NCBI GenBank assembly: GCA_946415475.1 | Contig: CAMKSQ010000007.1 | Coordinates: forward strand, 1-64,000 | From: an uncultured Bacteroidales bacterium | Lineage (GTDB): Bacteria; Bacteroidota; Bacteroidia; Bacteroidales; UBA932 | DNA: 64,000 bases | Reading direction: 5' to 3' | In this document: piece after piece, positions 9,336 through 17,027 of the stretch | How positions within the stretch are numbered: the first letter of the stretch is position 1 | Layout: each line of letters starts with the position of its first letter | Translations under genes and position numbers: made by a program | Notes under the pieces: model-generated | The model's input: only the letters and a program-made list of their open reading frames with translations | Databases searched by the model: none | Told to the model about the DNA's origin: nothing

Positions 9336-9626
9336 TTACTTTTTTGAGAAGTAGGACATCAGGGCCTTCTGGTAGTCCTGCAGGGCGGCAGAGCCTTTGG
9401 GAGTTATGCGGCAGACGGTGTGGGAGCCGCGGCCGGCGCCGCTGGTGGAAACCTTGATATAGCCGGCGTCCTGGAGGTTGGTGAGCTGGACGGAAAGGTT
9501 GCCGGACGTTGCACCCGTGAGTCCTTTCAGGTACACGAAGTCTGCGTCGTCCAGCGAGTCCAAGGCGGCCATGATCTTGAGCCGTAACTCGTTGTGGAGT
9601 AGGGGATCAAGATCTTTAAATTCCAT
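9336..9626 (-). CDS. Small winged-helix transcriptional regulator
   Basis: A 96-residue single-domain winged helix. The segment FVYLKGLTGATSGNLSVQL forms the turn and recognition helix, and GAGRGSHTVCRITPKG forms the wing, the layout of the small MarR/ArsR-like winged-helix DNA-binding family (PF13601 type). Its start overlaps the stop of the upstream membrane-protein gene by 11 nt, so translation is probably coupled. In Bacteroidota such regulators are commonly paired with a membrane protein, and this pair fits that. Effector and targets cannot be read from the sequence; autoregulation is likely but not shown. Confidence 0.85.
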   Translation of the reverse strand: MEFKDLDPLLHNELRLKIMAALDSLDDADFVYLKGLTGATSGNLSVQLTNLQDAGYIKVSTSGAGRGSHTVCRITPKGSAALQDYQKALMSYFSKK

Positions 9627-10206
9627 CCTTTATGCTTTTCTTATAAAGAAAACCGGGTATTACCAGCGACACGACGGAAACAACGGAGAGCGCCAGCATT
9701 TGCCACGCCCAGAGCTCTTCCTGGAAAATAAAAGAGCCAATGCCGATGGCCGCTCCCGCAAGCCCGCCGATAATTTTGGGACGGAAGCGATTGACTTCTC
9801 CGGTGACAAAGGCCCCTATCCCTACGAGAAGGCTCATGAGCGGTATGGCAAAAAGCTCGAACAGATTGGCAAGCCCGAAGATGAATCCGCCCACGGCACA
9901 GGCTGCGCCCGCAAAAATCCAGAAATCCAGGATAACTTTTTCTTCGTGGGTTCTGTGGTGCGTACGGTTGTGGTCGCGGCGAAGGAGAACAATCATCCAA
10001 GGCCAGCCAATCAGTACGGCCCCAGCCCATACCCACAAGCACCAGGGCTGGTGCAGCAGTTCCCACAGCACAAACTGCAGAAGGAAAAAACCGGCGGTAA
10101 GCGTTCCCCACAGAAGAAATAAGCTTTCTCCGGTGGGAGCCTTGTCCATATCAACTTTGCCCCTGGTACGGGCAATCACTTCGAGAGCATCAAAGTTTTC
10201 TTCCAT
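9616..10206 (-). CDS. Multi-pass inner-membrane protein paired with the winged-helix regulator
   Basis: A 196-residue protein with a short cytoplasmic N-terminus and about six predicted membrane segments (starting near residues 28, 51, 92, 110, 140 and 168). The first loop is His/Arg-rich (RRDHNRTHHRTH). No transporter or enzyme signature is recognised. It is the first gene of a two- or three-gene minus-strand operon, overlapping the regulator downstream by 11 nt. A -7 box TATCTTTG ends 8 nt before its ATG. Confidence 0.75.
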   Translation of the reverse strand: MEENFDALEVIARTRGKVDMDKAPTGESLFLLWGTLTAGFFLLQFVLWELLHQPWCLWVWAGAVLIGWPWMIVLLRRDHNRTHHRTHEEKVILDFWIFAGAACAVGGFIFGLANLFELFAIPLMSLLVGIGAFVTGEVNRFRPKIIGGLAGAAIGIGSFIFQEELWAWQMLALSVVSVVSLVIPGFLYKKSIKDGI

Positions 10207-10214
10207 AACAGGGG

Positions 10215-10222
10215 CAAAGATA
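10215..10222 (-). promoter_or_regulatory. -7 promoter box (TATCTTTG) of the membrane protein-regulator operon
   Basis: The plus strand reads CAAAGATA, giving a perfect TAnnTTTG on the minus strand 8 nt upstream of the ATG at 10206. A clear -33 TTTG was not found. Confidence 0.5.
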
Positions 10223-10234
10223 GCGATTTTTTCA

Positions 10235-10259
10235 GATTTCCGGACAAGCCGGGAATGAC
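10235..10259 (-). repeat. REP-like palindromic repeat unit
   Basis: Reading on the minus strand, GTCATTCCCGGCTTGTCCGG is a short unit with a CCGG...CCGG stem. It is of the same kind as, but not identical to, the GTCAT-starting units at 29911, 32593 and 34108. It sits directly after the stop codon of the Ig-like lipoprotein gene and could act as its terminator hairpin. Confidence 0.45.
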
Positions 10260-10260
10260 G

Positions 10261-12192
10261 TTAGTTGTGGTCTACGTATATCTCGGACCTTTTTCTGTTA
10301 TCCCACTTCAGTCGGAAGATAATCTGAGTGCCGTAGGAAGTCTCGCCGCCGGGATTGCTCTTGGTGCGCTGAAGCTTCGGGTGATCCTCCTTGCCGCCAT
10401 GGCCGGAGAAGGTGAAGCCGTCGTAGTCGTAGGCCAGCTCCACATCGGCCCAGTTCCAGTAGGCGTCTTCAGGATCCGTAATCACGCCCACTTCCATACC
10501 CATAGGATAATTGCACACGCCGTTTTCTCCGCCACTGGTCCAGGGTTCAAAAGCGCCGTTGCTGTGCTTATAGGTGATCTGGAAGGAGGTGGCCTTATGA
10601 TGAACCACCTTTACGGGGATGGTGAACTTGACATTGTGGTCGGTCACGCTGCGGAAGATCAGGTCAAACGTTCCTTCCGGGATGCCCTTCTTAAAGTTGA
10701 CATATTTGCCGTAAGGATTGTAATACAACTTGTTATAGTTCTCCGTAGCCGGGTCAATCTCTATGCCGTAACCGTTGAAAGAAGAACCCTCGGGTTTCCA
10801 TTCATCTACCGTAAGCCAGATGCTGTCGCTGCCCCATCCGTAAGCGGGATCATTCTCGGCCAGGATATAATCGGCGGAACTGTTTTGCATCGAAAGAGAG
10901 AAGGATGAGTACCCGGGACCGTTGTAGAGGGTAATCTTATACGTCATTTCCGTGCCGGAGTAGCCGAAGATGAGCTCGACCTGCTCATTCCCGGCCGATT
11001 GGGTAGCGGTGAGCTTTTGCGTAGAAGCATCCCAGCTGAACCATTCTCCGGATTGTCCGTTGCAGGTTTGGCTGTTCAGTTTCACCTTGTTCCAGTCAAA
11101 GCTGGCACCGGCAGTCCAGTGTGCGCTGAGGGTGGTGGACTTGCCGGGGGCCACCCAGTTGTCCTCGTAATTCAGGTAGAAGTCGGACAGTTCGGCCACC
11201 AGCTCCTCAAGCGTAGCATTGATGCAGATGGTGTATTCATCGCCCGGGAGATAGTTCTCATTTTCCGGGTCCCAGATCTGGTTTTCAAATTCGAAGACCG
11301 CCAGGTATTGATACTGTCCGGAGTAGGCCTTGGTCCCACCTTTTTCCTTCAGATAGAACTGACTGCTGCCGTCAAGCTTGACGTTTCCGCCCTGGCCCAT
11401 ATGGGCGTCAATCATATTATTCTGCCCCAGCCTCATCGTCCCCAGTTTCGCACCTGCCCAAGGGTACTTGGTGTAGAACTCCTGGTTGATGGTGGTGAGC
11501 TTGTTGGCTACTTCCAGGGGAATCTCCCCGGAGAGCCAGCCCTGCGTCATCTGCTCCGGATCCTCATCCATACATTCCACGTGGATGCACTGCTTGGTCC
11601 CGTCCATATAGCTGGTGCCGACATACCAGCTCGAGTACTCCTGAGGCAGCGTAAACACTTGAACCTCACCGCCTTTCTTCTGGATGGAATACGTGTTCTC
11701 CTTGAGTCTTTCAGCCATGGAAATGGGCTCATCTCCCACCACCGGCGGGTCTTCCGCATCCAGGGGCAGCACAGTAGCAGTCGCCGTTGCCAGGTCGCCC
11801 TGCTGGAACAGGCCGTCCTGGGTGTCCTGTTTTACATTCTTGATGGTACCTTTGACTGTACCGCCGGTAAAGGACTTCGGGTCAGGTGTAGTGAACACGA
11901 CGGTGACATTTCCGTTTTTGTCGGTTGTGGCCGATGTTGGGCTTACCGAACCGCCTGTCGCTTCAAATGCGATGGTAGCCGTGAAGTGACTAAGGTCCCT
12001 GGGAGTGCCTGAGCTGCTTTTGAGACTGAATGAAAAAGTGAAGGATGCGGTTCCGTCACTTGCAATCTTTTGTGAAGAAGGACTTGCCGACAGGCCTGCA
12101 ACGTGGCCGGCAAGCTCAATGGTCGATGGATTGCAAGAAGCGCAGACCACTGCAGCCAGGGCAAAGAAAGAGAGTAAGTGTTTGCTTTTCAT
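10261..12192 (-). CDS. Ig-like (Big_1-type) domain surface lipoprotein
   Basis: A 643-residue lipoprotein with signal peptide and lipobox (VVCASC, Cys about residue 20). Residues about 30-145 look like an invasin/intimin-type bacterial Ig-like domain: SASPSSQKIASDGTASFTF, then GGSVSPTSATTDKNGNVTVV, the usual signature of Big_1 folds. The remaining about 490 residues are beta-rich, Trp- and Tyr-rich and unrecognised; they probably form further Ig-like or adhesin modules exposed at the surface. It has its own promoter with a near-perfect Bacteroidota consensus. No neighbouring gene suggests a pathway. Adhesion or substrate binding is inferred only from the domain type. Confidence 0.78.
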   Translation of the reverse strand: MKSKHLLSFFALAAVVCASCNPSTIELAGHVAGLSASPSSQKIASDGTASFTFSFSLKSSSGTPRDLSHFTATIAFEATGGSVSPTSATTDKNGNVTVVFTTPDPKSFTGGTVKGTIKNVKQDTQDGLFQQGDLATATATVLPLDAEDPPVVGDEPISMAERLKENTYSIQKKGGEVQVFTLPQEYSSWYVGTSYMDGTKQCIHVECMDEDPEQMTQGWLSGEIPLEVANKLTTINQEFYTKYPWAGAKLGTMRLGQNNMIDAHMGQGGNVKLDGSSQFYLKEKGGTKAYSGQYQYLAVFEFENQIWDPENENYLPGDEYTICINATLEELVAELSDFYLNYEDNWVAPGKSTTLSAHWTAGASFDWNKVKLNSQTCNGQSGEWFSWDASTQKLTATQSAGNEQVELIFGYSGTEMTYKITLYNGPGYSSFSLSMQNSSADYILAENDPAYGWGSDSIWLTVDEWKPEGSSFNGYGIEIDPATENYNKLYYNPYGKYVNFKKGIPEGTFDLIFRSVTDHNVKFTIPVKVVHHKATSFQITYKHSNGAFEPWTSGGENGVCNYPMGMEVGVITDPEDAYWNWADVELAYDYDGFTFSGHGGKEDHPKLQRTKSNPGGETSYGTQIIFRLKWDNRKRSEIYVDHN

Positions 12193-12227
12193 ATATGAAT
12201 AGTTTTGGTTTATTCGATAAACTTTTA

Positions 12228-12257
12228 CAAAGGTACTAAAGTTTAGAAAATAAACAA
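12228..12257 (-). promoter_or_regulatory. Promoter of the Ig-like lipoprotein gene
   Basis: On the minus strand TTG (12257-12255), a 19-nt spacer, and TACCTTTG (12235-12228), matching TAnnTTTG. It lies about 36 nt upstream of the ATG at 12192. Confidence 0.65.
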
Positions 12258-12269
12258 TACTTACCCATG

Positions 12270-12308
12270 AGAAAAAACAAACCGGCCTCTCATTCGTCTG
12301 AGAAGCCG
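12270..12308 (-). terminator. Hairpin plus T-run on the minus strand
   Basis: A 10-bp stem with one mismatch (CGGCTTCTCA / TGAGAGGCCG on the minus strand) is followed by GTTTGTTTTTT. It looks like a rho-independent terminator, but I see no minus-strand gene just upstream of it. It may be left over from a deleted gene or insulate the lipoprotein promoter. Confidence 0.55.
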
Positions 12309-12409
12309 ATTCTAGGTGCCCCTAACCGTGGTATTCTCGAACCTTTTGTTGGAGGGGATTGAGCGATTGTGGAAAATGCTGTTTTTTGCCGAATCCAAAG
12401 CATTTTCCT

Positions 12410-12441
12410 CTTGCAACAGAAGATTCTGTTTCGTAACTTCG
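12410..12441 (+). promoter_or_regulatory. Promoter of the Bro-N gene
   Basis: CTTG at 12410-12413, a 20-nt spacer and TAACTTCG at 12434-12441, 17 nt before the ATG at 12459. Confidence 0.5.
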
Positions 12442-12458
12442 CAGAAAACGAGAGTCAT

Positions 12459-13301
12459 ATGAGTCAAAAAGAAGCTCTCCAGCTATTTGGAGACAAAACA
12501 ATAAGAACTGCTTGGAGCGAGGAAGAAGAAAAGTGGTACTTCTCTATTGTTGATGTGATTGCCGTACTAACAGATAGCGCTGACGCCTCTGCGTATTGGA
12601 GAAAGCTTAAAGAGCGGCTGCTTAAAGAAGGAAATGAAACCGTGACAAATTGTCACACTTTCAAAATGAAAGCGGCCGATGGCAAAATGCGGCAAACGGA
12701 TGTGGCGAATCAACAGCAACTATTCCGTTTGATTCAATCCATCCCTTCTCCTAAGGCAGAACCATTCAAACATTGGATGGCGCAGGTCGCAAGCGAACGC
12801 ATTGATGAAATGCAAGACCCGGAAAAGGCCATAGACCGTGGATATGAATACTATCGCCGTCTAGGGTACTCGGAAGCATGGATTAACGAACGCATGAAGG
12901 GAAAAGATGCTCGCAAGGCACTCACAGACGAGTGGCAGAGAACGGGTGTCTCCGGACAACAGTATGCGACACTCACCGATATCATTACCCAGGAGTGGTC
13001 AGGGATGACCACTCGGCAGTATAAGAACTTTAAAGGATTGAAAAAGGAGAATCTCCGTGACCATATGACAAGGACGGAGAGTGCTCTAAATACTCTTGCG
13101 GAGGTGGCCGCTACCGAACTTTCTCAAAAAGTCGATCCCAAAGGATTCACAGAGCAGAAATCTGTGGCCAAGCGTGGTGGAAAAGTTGCCGCTACGGCTC
13201 GCAAAGAATTAGAGAAACAACTAGGACAAAGCGTCGTCACTCGCCAAAACGCCAAGGCATTATATGGCCCGGAAGCGCCGGAACAAATAGAAGAACAATA
13301 A
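12459..13301 (+). CDS. Bro-N domain protein (phage antirepressor / DinD-like)
   Basis: Start set at ATG 12459 (280 residues, MSQKEALQLF), just after a promoter-like -7 box; the frame is open 90 nt further upstream. Residues about 10-110 match the Bro-N fold found in phage antirepressors and DNA-damage-inducible protein D: EEKWYFSIVDVIAVLTDS, then YWRKLKERL, then the QLFRLIQSIPSPKAEPFKHW core. The C-terminal half is helical, charged and Lys-rich towards the end, consistent with a nucleic-acid contact. Bro-N proteins typically come from phages or islands, and this one lies just outside the left end of a tRNA-linked integrative element, in what may be an older insertion. Regulatory role is inferred. 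Confidence 0.85.
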   Translation: MSQKEALQLFGDKTIRTAWSEEEEKWYFSIVDVIAVLTDSADASAYWRKLKERLLKEGNETVTNCHTFKMKAADGKMRQTDVANQQQLFRLIQSIPSPKAEPFKHWMAQVASERIDEMQDPEKAIDRGYEYYRRLGYSEAWINERMKGKDARKALTDEWQRTGVSGQQYATLTDIITQEWSGMTTRQYKNFKGLKKENLRDHMTRTESALNTLAEVAATELSQKVDPKGFTEQKSVAKRGGKVAATARKELEKQLGQSVVTRQNAKALYGPEAPEQIEEQ

Positions 13302-13305
13302 ACCT

Positions 13306-13360
13306 TTGCCACGTTGGCGGAAAAACGCCCGCAGCGGGCTTCTGCTAGTCAACGCGGCAA
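13306..13360. other. Imperfect palindromic structure after the Bro-N gene
   Basis: TTGCCACGTTG at 13306-13316 pairs, with one mismatch, with CAACGCGGCAA at 13350-13360. The enclosed 33 nt contain a second hairpin (GCCCG / CGGGC, 13327-13339). It begins 4 nt after the stop codon. It could be a transcription terminator, a structured RNA end or the end of an old insertion. Confidence 0.5.
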
Positions 13361-13392
13361 AAAGGACAACCAGCGCGTCCGGATGGGGCACC

Positions 13393-13422
13393 AAAAAAGC
13401 ATCGCGTTGGCGATGCTTTTTT
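13393..13422. terminator. Bidirectional terminator; native terminator of the tRNA-Leu before insertion
   Basis: A perfect 7-bp stem (GCATCGC / GCGATGC) with GTTG loop is flanked by A6 on the left and T6 on the right, so it can terminate in both directions. It lies directly outside the left att copy. In the ancestral chromosome it would have followed the tRNA-Leu gene, which now lies 12 kb away behind the inserted element. Confidence 0.8.
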
Positions 13423-13424
13423 GT

Positions 13425-13443
13425 GTGCCCAGAGCGGGAATCG
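13425..13443 (+). repeat. Left att copy (orphan tRNA-Leu 3' end)
   Basis: GTGCCCAGAGCGGGAATCG, identical to 25477-25495. No tRNA body is attached here, as expected for the distal att site of an element integrated at a tRNA 3' end. Confidence 0.9.
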
Positions 13444-13530
13444 GTATTTTAAATCAAATTAAACGCAATAAAACCAAATAAAATTGAAAATCAGTTAATT
13501 ATAAGGCTATTGTTTAATTCTGCCACAAAA

Positions 13531-13584
13531 GTGTTGTGCAAAATTGCAATTCTGTTGTGCAAATTTTATATATTTGCACAACAC
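13531..13584. repeat. Putative integrase arm-type sites, left end
   Basis: Two direct copies of GTTGTGCAAA (in GTGTTGTGCAAAAT at 13531 and in the 16-bp ATTCTGTTGTGCAAAT at 13549-13564) and one inverted copy (TTTGCACAAC, 13573-13582). They lie between the att core and the integrase start and overlap its promoter, so the integrase could repress its own transcription. The 16-bp copy recurs exactly at the right end. Confidence 0.72.
13544..13576 (+). promoter_or_regulatory. Integrase promoter
   Basis: TATATTTG at 13569-13576 matches TAnnTTTG; a TTG at 13544-13546 is 22 nt upstream. The -7 box is embedded in the repeated GTTGTGCAAA motifs. The ATG follows at 13598. Confidence 0.55.
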
Positions 13585-13597
13585 GATTTTGACGCTT

Positions 13598-14983
13598 ATG
13601 GAACGGATTGTAATCTTTGCACGGACAACAAAAAAGGAAGGAGATATCAAACTACGCTTCCGTCTTACAGACGGACGCCGGGCAGACCTTTACCACAAGA
13701 GCAATATTAAGGCCTCGCTTGCCGATCTGGCCAAGTTCAATGTGGACGGTTCCCTCCGCCCGAAGGTCTCCGTATACAACAAGCAGTTGGAAGAAGACAT
13801 CACCCGGGAGATAGATGCCATGCGTCGGGCGTATCGTAAGCTGGTGGAAACCGGAGAAATAATAACGGCTACCAAATATGAAGAGACAGTCGCAAAGGAA
13901 TTGAATCCCGAGGTCCTTATACGCAATGAGAATAAAACGTTACTGTCTTCTTTGAACAAATATATCCAAGACAGTTATCGTGATGGCCTTTTTGGTCTCA
14001 GTCGATACAAGCATTTCAACGGGGTGTACAACCGTTTGTCCCGATATCTTCGAATTAATGGTTTGGAGTCTATCACACCCGGCGAGTTTGATATTGATGA
14101 AATAATGAAACTTCGTCAGTTTCTCTTTGATGAGTATCTCTATGTGCCCAAACACAAGCGTATTTATCAGGATTTAAAGAAGGTAGAAATACCCATCAAA
14201 CGACGTGGGGCCAACACCGTCGCCCATGAAATGAAGATGATGATCACGTTTTTCAATTATCTTGAAATCCGTGATGAGATTGTCAAATCACCGTTTAGAC
14301 GTCTTAGTCCGGACCGTAAAAAGAAATTGACCCAGACCAAGGAGGACGATCCCATCTTTCTCACCATTGACGAACTGGAAAAGGTGATGGCTACGGAAGT
14401 CCCGGAAACCCTGCAGGAGACAAAAGATGCCTTCCTGGTCCACTGTGCGTTGGGTTGCCGAATCAGCGATTTCAAGCGGTTCAAAATGGAGCATATCTTC
14501 GTCACGGATGAGGGCATCCCCTATATCCATTACCTTCCCAAGAAAACCAAAGGCAGCCAAACCAACTATAAAGAAATCAAGACCCCGCTGGTGCGATATG
14601 CCTTTGATATCATAAAGGCGCGGGAATTCCATTTCCGGGTCATTTTCTATGAGGGCGGAAAGAGCGGATATAACAAGAAAATCAAGCAGCTGCTGGAACT
14701 GGCCGGGATTGACAGGTTGGTCCCCATCTACAACGAGAAGACTGGCGAGAATGAATACTTCCCTCTCTGGCAGCGCGCCAGCAGCAAGACGGCCCGCTCC
14801 ACCTGCGTGGACATCATGGCCAAATACCAGATAGACATGTACGCCGCCGGCCTCCACCGCCGCGGTAGCAAAGCTGTAGAGCGCTACACCAACATGGAAA
14901 TCCGAGACGACTTCGCCCTCCGCAACATTGCCTTCCGTCAACCCGCCTACAAAGTTGACAAGGATTTGAATGTGCTGGAATAA
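13598..14983 (+). CDS. Tyrosine recombinase / integrase of the element
   Basis: Start placed at ATG 13598 (461 residues, MERIVIFART), downstream of the promoter; an upstream in-frame ATG at 13544 would start inside the -33 region. Residues about 1-100 form the arm-binding N-terminal domain, about 120-230 a SAM-like core-binding domain, about 260-440 the catalytic domain. Catalytic landmarks are the Arg in ALGCRISD, a Lys in the KKTKGSQ beta-hairpin, Arg in KTARST, His in GLHRRGSK and the nucleophile Tyr (about residue 430) in VERYTN. The first His of the usual HxxR box is replaced by Lys (KTAR). The enzyme should integrate and excise the surrounding element at the tRNA-Leu att core. It lies immediately inside the left end. 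Confidence 0.93.
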   Translation: MERIVIFARTTKKEGDIKLRFRLTDGRRADLYHKSNIKASLADLAKFNVDGSLRPKVSVYNKQLEEDITREIDAMRRAYRKLVETGEIITATKYEETVAKELNPEVLIRNENKTLLSSLNKYIQDSYRDGLFGLSRYKHFNGVYNRLSRYLRINGLESITPGEFDIDEIMKLRQFLFDEYLYVPKHKRIYQDLKKVEIPIKRRGANTVAHEMKMMITFFNYLEIRDEIVKSPFRRLSPDRKKKLTQTKEDDPIFLTIDELEKVMATEVPETLQETKDAFLVHCALGCRISDFKRFKMEHIFVTDEGIPYIHYLPKKTKGSQTNYKEIKTPLVRYAFDIIKAREFHFRVIFYEGGKSGYNKKIKQLLELAGIDRLVPIYNEKTGENEYFPLWQRASSKTARSTCVDIMAKYQIDMYAAGLHRRGSKAVERYTNMEIRDDFALRNIAFRQPAYKVDKDLNVLE

Positions 14984-15017
14984 TTGCGTATATTCGCGAA
15001 AATATGAACTGTGAGTT

Positions 15018-16166
15018 ATGAATTTTGAGTCGTTAGTACAGAATATCAACGCGGTCCATGAGACCCTTCAGGCACAAGCCGCCCACGCGGTCAACCTTGC
15101 CCTGACTGCAAGGAATTGGCTGATAGGATACTATATTGTAGAGTTTGAGCAGCATGGGGAGGACCGCGCAGCGTATGGAGAGAAGCTTCTTAAGAATCTT
15201 GAAATACGTGTTAAGAAAAAAGGGCTTACAGAACGTCGATTTCGCGAATTCAGACGGCTATATTCTGTATATCCGCAACTTGGAAATGAAGTGGCGGGAT
15301 ACCTTACAAATAGCGCGTCAGTAATTCGGCAGACGTCCGCCGAATTGGGCGTCGAACAGATTCGGCGGACGTCCGCCGAATCTCCTGAAACTACGGAATG
15401 GATGCTTCCGGCAAAGATGCTTTTCAATAGAATATCCTACTCCAACTTGAGCTTGATTTCGCTGATAGAAGATCCTGTAAAGAGGGCCTTCTATGAAATT
15501 GAGAACATTAAAGGCAGCTGGTCAAACAGAGAACTTGACAGACAGATTAGCTCGTTATATTTTGAACGGAGCGGACTCTCTAAGAATAAAGCGGCCTTGT
15601 CTGCCATGGTGAAACAGCAGGCGGTCCAATTAACTCCGGCCGATGTCCTTCACGAGCCCGTAGCATTAGAGTTCCTGGGGCTGGAGAAAAGAGACAAATG
15701 GACTGAAAGTGATCTTGAAGAGGCGATTGTCAGCAACCTTAAGGATTTTCTATTGGAATTGGGGAATGGTTTCTGCTTTGAGTTTCGTCAGAAACGTATC
15801 CTTATTGACCAGGATTACTTCAAGGCAGACCTTATCTTCTACCATCGTATCCTCAAATGCCATGTGATTGTTGATGTGAAGATTGATCGTTTCCGCCATG
15901 AATATGCATCTCAAATGAATACGTACCTCAATTACTACAAGTACGAGGTAATGCAACCGGATGATAACCCTCCGGTTGGTATTCTCCTATGTACAGGCAA
16001 GGGCGATACGTTGGTCAAATATGCTACGGCAGGCCTGGATCAAAATATCTTTGTGCAGAAGTACATGGTGAACCTGCCCAGTGTAGATGACTTGACAACC
16101 TATGTGGCTGATGAAACGCAGAAGGAAATCTTGCGTTTGTCAGCTCCTAAAGCTGATGAAAACTAA
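15018..16166 (+). CDS. YhcG/DUF1016-type PDDEXK nuclease protein
   Basis: A 382-residue protein starting 35 nt after the integrase stop. Residues about 1-105 are the DUF1016 N-terminal helical domain (NWLIGYYIVEFEQHG, LTERRFREFRRLYSVYPQ). The C-terminal half (about 215-370) is the PDDEXK-like nuclease domain: KADLIFYHRILKCHVIVDVK supplies the D...(V)D-x-K core, and FRHEYASQMNTYLNYY the following helix. Proteins of this family are frequent in mobile elements next to integrases and in defence or restriction islands; substrate is not established. The linker at about residues 98-122 is encoded by two palindromic repeats and reads IRQTSAELGVEQIRRTSAES, an unusual insertion. It is probably co-transcribed with the integrase. 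Confidence 0.9.
   Translation: MNFESLVQNINAVHETLQAQAAHAVNLALTARNWLIGYYIVEFEQHGEDRAAYGEKLLKNLEIRVKKKGLTERRFREFRRLYSVYPQLGNEVAGYLTNSASVIRQTSAELGVEQIRRTSAESPETTEWMLPAKMLFNRISYSNLSLISLIEDPVKRAFYEIENIKGSWSNRELDRQISSLYFERSGLSKNKAALSAMVKQQAVQLTPADVLHEPVALEFLGLEKRDKWTESDLEEAIVSNLKDFLLELGNGFCFEFRQKRILIDQDYFKADLIFYHRILKCHVIVDVKIDRFRHEYASQMNTYLNYYKYEVMQPDDNPPVGILLCTGKGDTLVKYATAGLDQNIFVQKYMVNLPSVDDLTTYVADETQKEILRLSAPKADEN
15324..15381. repeat. Two intragenic 22-nt palindromes
   Basis: ATTCGGCAGACGTCCGCC... (15324-15345, one asymmetric position) and a perfect 22-nt palindrome centred on GGACGTCC (15360-15381), 14 nt apart. Both lie in frame inside the YhcG-type gene, at the linker between its domains. 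Confidence 0.8.
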
Positions 16167-16169
16167 GCT

Positions 16170-16913
16170 ATGGCATGGCTGGATGTCATAACGCCTATCC
16201 CTCAAACGCTCATCTCGGACGATGAGCGGCGGCAGGGTGTGAACCGGGGATTCCTTACAGCAGCGGTGCTCATCCTGATTTTCCTTTTCATCTACTGGCT
16301 TTTCAAGGATTTGGCAGGGGTTTCTGATGCTCAGGACCATCCGATATTGCTCATTCTACTGGAACTGTCCAAGGTTCTTGCTGGTTTCATCATGTATCTG
16401 GTAGTTTGCTGGAGTTTCAAACTTTGTGTGTATGTTTTCACGCTGAAAACGGAAAATCCGAAAGATGCAGAGGACATTACCCTGCCTGAAAAGGACATTT
16501 CAGAGTCGGAGCCGCCGGCCATCAAAGATATTTGCGAGGAAGGTACTCCGCCACAATTCTTTTCGAATCTTTACCGCTGGATATCCCTTAGCAGTAATCG
16601 AAAAGGGCCGCAGCTGGCATATCTTTACTATGCCCTGTCTCAGCATCACATTCTGAAAGACCCCAAGCCAAAGACCATGCTGGACGCCCTTGTTAACACA
16701 TATTCCAGTTATTCTTTCGCCAAAGAGACTTCTGTTCGTCATGCGTGCTCGGCTATCAAGAACCGCCCGGAAGGCCGGGAAAAGAAAAATGACCAGGTAC
16801 GGATTGCGGCGATTTACAATGAATTGACAGGCAAAACTTGCCAAAGCGGTCAGAATAATCAGCCAAACCAGCCAAAATCCCAGCCAGAGCAGCCAAAGCA
16901 GACTGGCAAGTAA
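16170..16913 (+). CDS. Two-TM membrane protein with a C-terminal cytoplasmic domain
   Basis: A 247-residue protein starting 3 nt after the nuclease stop, so probably in its operon. Two hydrophobic segments (residues about 28-47 and 59-84) anchor it in the inner membrane. The remainder is hydrophilic: an acidic stretch (95-120) and a helical domain (about 125-220, with LYRWISLSSNRKGPQLAYL). The tail is a Gln/Asn/Pro/Lys-rich low-complexity sequence. I do not recognise the family. A similar gene next to a regulator and mobilisation genes suggests an element-maintenance role, which is only a guess. Confidence 0.65.
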   Translation: MAWLDVITPIPQTLISDDERRQGVNRGFLTAAVLILIFLFIYWLFKDLAGVSDAQDHPILLILLELSKVLAGFIMYLVVCWSFKLCVYVFTLKTENPKDAEDITLPEKDISESEPPAIKDICEEGTPPQFFSNLYRWISLSSNRKGPQLAYLYYALSQHHILKDPKPKTMLDALVNTYSSYSFAKETSVRHACSAIKNRPEGREKKNDQVRIAAIYNELTGKTCQSGQNNQPNQPKSQPEQPKQTGK

Positions 16914-16940
16914 TTCGCCCTTATTGTTGTAGTACGGCAT

Positions 16941-16972
16941 GCCGTCTCCCGATAGTCGGGTGGCGGCTTTTC
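16941..16972 (+). terminator. Terminator between the integrase operon and the excisionase-like gene
   Basis: A 12-bp imperfect stem (GCCGTCTCCCGA / TCGGGTGGCGGC) with loop TAG is followed by TTTTCCG. Its downstream side CGGCTTTTCCGT recurs in the terminator at the right end (25269 onward). Confidence 0.65.
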
Positions 16973-17027
16973 CGTTACGGGCCTCTGGCGGGGAAGTCCA
17001 TTAACCCGCCCGGAAATACTGCAACAT

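Noticed and set aside
12309..12350. A tRNA-like string (minus strand GGTTCGAGAATACC... followed by GGGGCACC)
   Set aside because: The would-be T stem does not pair (AAAGG against ATACC), and no D or anticodon arm is present. At most a degraded remnant.
13306..13360. Considered as an integron attC site because of the paired core-like ends
   Set aside because: The ends do not match the RYYYAAC and GTTRRRY core pattern and there is no integron integrase or cassette array.
15018..16913. Considered a new defence system formed by the YhcG-type nuclease and the two-TM protein
   Set aside because: The pairing is suggestive, but neither protein shows a known defence partner and YhcG-type genes are common next to integrases, so an element-maintenance role is as likely.
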